Source: Laccaria trichodermophora
Taxonomy: Eukaryota; Basidiomycota; Agaricomycetes; Agaricales; Hydnangiaceae
Length of the DNA stretch: 64,000 nt
Assembly (NCBI GenBank): GCA_018417955.1
Contig: JACTVC010000002.1
Coordinates: 2,790,001 to 2,854,000 of the forward strand
Reading direction: 5' to 3'
The translations under genes and the position numbers were made by a program. Shown one piece after another: positions 61,368 through 64,000 of this stretch. The notes under the pieces were generated by a model. The model was not told the DNA's origin and did not search any database. It was given only the letters and a program-made list of their open reading frames with translations. The stretch's first letter is position 1; every line of letters begins with the position of its first letter.

Positions 61368-62400
61368 ATGTTCCGTCGAGCCCTCCTTTCTCAATATCGG
61401 TCTGCACAACCCCTTCGGATATCACCCCGTCGATTTGCGTCTTTTTTGTTTCCAAGACCGCAAGCCAGAAATCAACCGCGGCTTTTGCTATGGGCAACTG
61501 CTATTAGTCTCGCGACTTACTTGACATTTTCACCTCGCACTGTTCACCTCGATGCCGATTCTCAGCCTTTTTCAGAACCATCTCCTGAGGACTCAGTAGG
61601 TTCGTTTTCTATTTGTAGCATTTCGCATCTCTCACCTCGACTTGTCAGTTGACCCAGCAACTTCAATATCTTTCCCAAAAACCATTCGTGTCCCTTCCAA
61701 AATCAATATACCCCCGTTATCTCTTGTCGGCCTAGGAGTCAGGACAGTCTCGTTTCTCAACATCAAAGTTTACTCAATTGGTTTCTATGCGGACCTCGAC
61801 AATCCTAATTTGATGGTGAGCTGCTTCCAATGGTAATATAGGCTCACTCACCCGCGTCAGGTGCCCAAAGACTTGAGCCCCGAGGATAAAATCAAATACA
61901 TTGTGAGAAACACCGCGTGTGTTATACGAATTGGTGCGCTACCTTCTCTTTCCTGTCGTTTCTGCCCTGAAGAGTAATAGTGCCAACGCGTTCGACCTCC
62001 TACACACATTTACGAGATGCGTTTATGCGTGCCTTACAAGCGCGACTTGTCAAAGGCAAGCAAGAGGGGACACTGACAGAAGACGATGCTCAGTCGGCAG
62101 CGTCACCGATGAGAAAATTGAAGAGCTTATTCCCCAACTCACCTTTGAGCAAACACACACCACTCGACGTTTTCCTTTCACCCCCAACACCTGGTCGACC
62201 CCGTGCACTTGTTTTCAGAGATTTGGGTGCCATTGAGCACGACTGGGTAGCCACTGAATTGGTGCTCAACTATTTTGAAGGCGTTGTTCCCAGCCCTGTG
62301 GTATGTTCTTCCTCACCATCGATGACGCTCTCACCAAACTTTGAATATATAGCTAAAAAAATCTGTGATTGAGAAACTAGAAACATTTGAAGCCAAGTAG
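61368..62400 (+). CDS. AIM18: AIM18/AIM46-like mitochondrial protein (chalcone isomerase-like fold)
   Basis: Five exons. An N-terminal presequence rich in Arg and Ser (MFRRALLSQYRSAQPLRISP) is followed by a membrane segment LLLWATAISLATYLTF, fitting a mitochondrial membrane protein. The chalcone isomerase-like domain shows KTIRVPSKINIPPLSLVGLG, VRTVSFLNIKVYSIGFYADL, SYTHLRDAFMRAL and TELVLNYFEGVVPSPVLKKS. Yeast Aim18/Aim46 share this fold and bind heme; catalytic flavonoid chemistry is not expected. The first intron donor is read as GTTCGT, giving DSVVDPATS. The gene starts 137 bp after the hairpin block. Confidence 0.82.
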
Positions 62401-62673
62401 ACAATGCTTGTGACTGGTTTAGACTTCAAAGCTTCAAATTCAAATCCTGTGTAGATCCTACTTTTGTGTTACGTAGTTCCCCTAACGCGAGGAATCACGT
62501 GGCAGACGCGATCGAAACGCGTGCTGTTTGTTTGTGGACTACTTGATATCTCCAAATCTTTTAAAAGGCGGCCTTGGTTGAAATTCCAGAACCATTGATC
62601 CTTCGTCCCCAACCACCACCACAACAGCAAGCCCTCACCACAAACAGCAAGCTCCCTTCCATAACAACTCGTA

Positions 62674-63259
<586 letters not shown>

Positions 63260-63379
63260 CCGTTGTTTCTTAATGTTGTACTTTTGATACTGTTCTACGC
63301 ACGTTATTTGAGCTTGTTATTTATGCAGCGTGACGTTGTTTGAACTGAGCGCTTAGCGCTTAGCACTTGTACTGTCGAC

Positions 63380-64000
63380 ATGAATCTCCCAGTTCTGTGC
63401 CGCTGCTCACGGACAACAAATAATCTGCGTTCCCTATCGAGGCCCCTCGTTACGCTAGCATTTCCCTCGAGAAGATACGCAACCCGTCGTGACAACTTGG
63501 ATTTCAGTGAACCAGGCTCGCTTCTATCACACTCTTTGGACACAAACCGTTCAGAGGCAAAACATGACACTGTCGGACCATTTCAACTCGGCTTGTCGCA
63601 ATCGGCGCTACGCAAGGGAGAGAAGATACCAAAGTGGTCAGAACTTAGCGCAGGAGGAAAGGGTGCGTAGTCCCTGCCTTTTAAACCGACTGATTCACAT
63701 CCTATGGCCTTAACAGTTCTTCGTACTACGGCCCGAACAACAAATTTCGGAGTCATCTTGCTGGGAGCCGGCCTCTCCGTCCTCCTTGTATACTCTTTGA
63801 CATCAGAGCTTTTCTCCAAAAATTCAGCAACGGTGTTGTATGGGGACGCTTGCGAACGCATCAAGGCGTCACCTCGAGTCCGTTCGTCAGTCCTTCTAAC
63901 ATAACCTTCTGATATCGCGTATAGATCGCGAAATACCTGAACACTCCCCTTGTCTTTCACAATAACCCTCCATCTGCAATCCGTCCTCGACACCGGAACC
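63380..64000 (+). CDS. TIM21: TIM21-like subunit of the mitochondrial TIM23 translocase (5' part)
   Basis: The gene starts at ATG 63380 and runs off the window. The presequence MNLPVLCRCSRTTNNLRSLSRP is Arg-rich. The first exon ends at SELSAGGK and splices to VLRTTARTTNFGVILLGAGL and SVLLVYSLTSELFSKNSA, the conserved start of the TIM21 membrane anchor and intermembrane-space domain. TVLYGDACERIKASPR and a further exon IAKYLNTPLVFHN continue it, up to RPRHR at the edge. TIM21 links the TOM and TIM23 complexes during protein import. Confidence 0.85.

Overview
The window looks like nuclear DNA of a basidiomycete fungus, most likely an agaricomycete. Genes are tightly packed on both strands and broken by many short spliceosomal introns of about 50 nt. 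The families are eukaryotic and fungal: COP9 signalosome, MCM5, CK2, a FRAY-type Ste20 kinase, a class III chitinase, an Mdj1-type DnaJ and an AIM18-like protein. Degenerate TTAGGG-type repeats lie near the right end. All gene models were spliced by hand from the sequence; in most I checked that summed exon lengths keep the frame.

Left part (1-15.5 kb): CSN6 (+), a FRAY-like kinase (-) divergent from MCM5 (+), an intron-containing tRNA-Lys(UUU), ribosomal protein eS27 (-), a BTG/Tob-like protein (+), biotin synthase BIO2 (+), a REXO4-like protein that lacks the catalytic residues (+) and an Rxt2-like protein (+). Middle (15.6-38.3 kb): a full BLM10/PA200 proteasome activator (+), HIT protein (-) divergent from translin-associated factor X (+), an uncharacterised 697-residue protein (-), a RING protein (-), a low-complexity protein (-), a DEDDy 3'-5' exonuclease (+), a secreted GH18 chitinase with two C-terminal chitin-binding modules (-) and CK2 alpha (-).

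Right part (38.4-64 kb): a 723-bp non-autonomous hAT-type element with 8-bp target duplication between the CK2 and SET-domain genes, then a mitochondrial DnaJ (+), an MFS drug transporter (+), choline/ethanolamine kinase (+), a tandem CCCH zinc-finger protein (-), a second full BLM10/PA200 gene (-), a tRNA-like Pol III unit followed by telomere-like minisatellite and two perfect hairpins, AIM18-like (+), histone H3 (+) and the start of TIM21 (+, cut by the window edge).

The most notable signals are: two diverged, apparently intact BLM10 paralogues pointing at each other across 28 kb; micro-exons of 4, 6, 8, 13 and 21 nt needed to restore conserved protein motifs; several GC-AG introns; the hAT insertion in a compact divergent promoter; and the repeat/hairpin block at 60.9-61.2 kb. 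Proteostasis genes (CSN6, two BLM10, RING, DnaJ, TIM21) are frequent, but nothing in the sequence shows that they form a regulated cluster.
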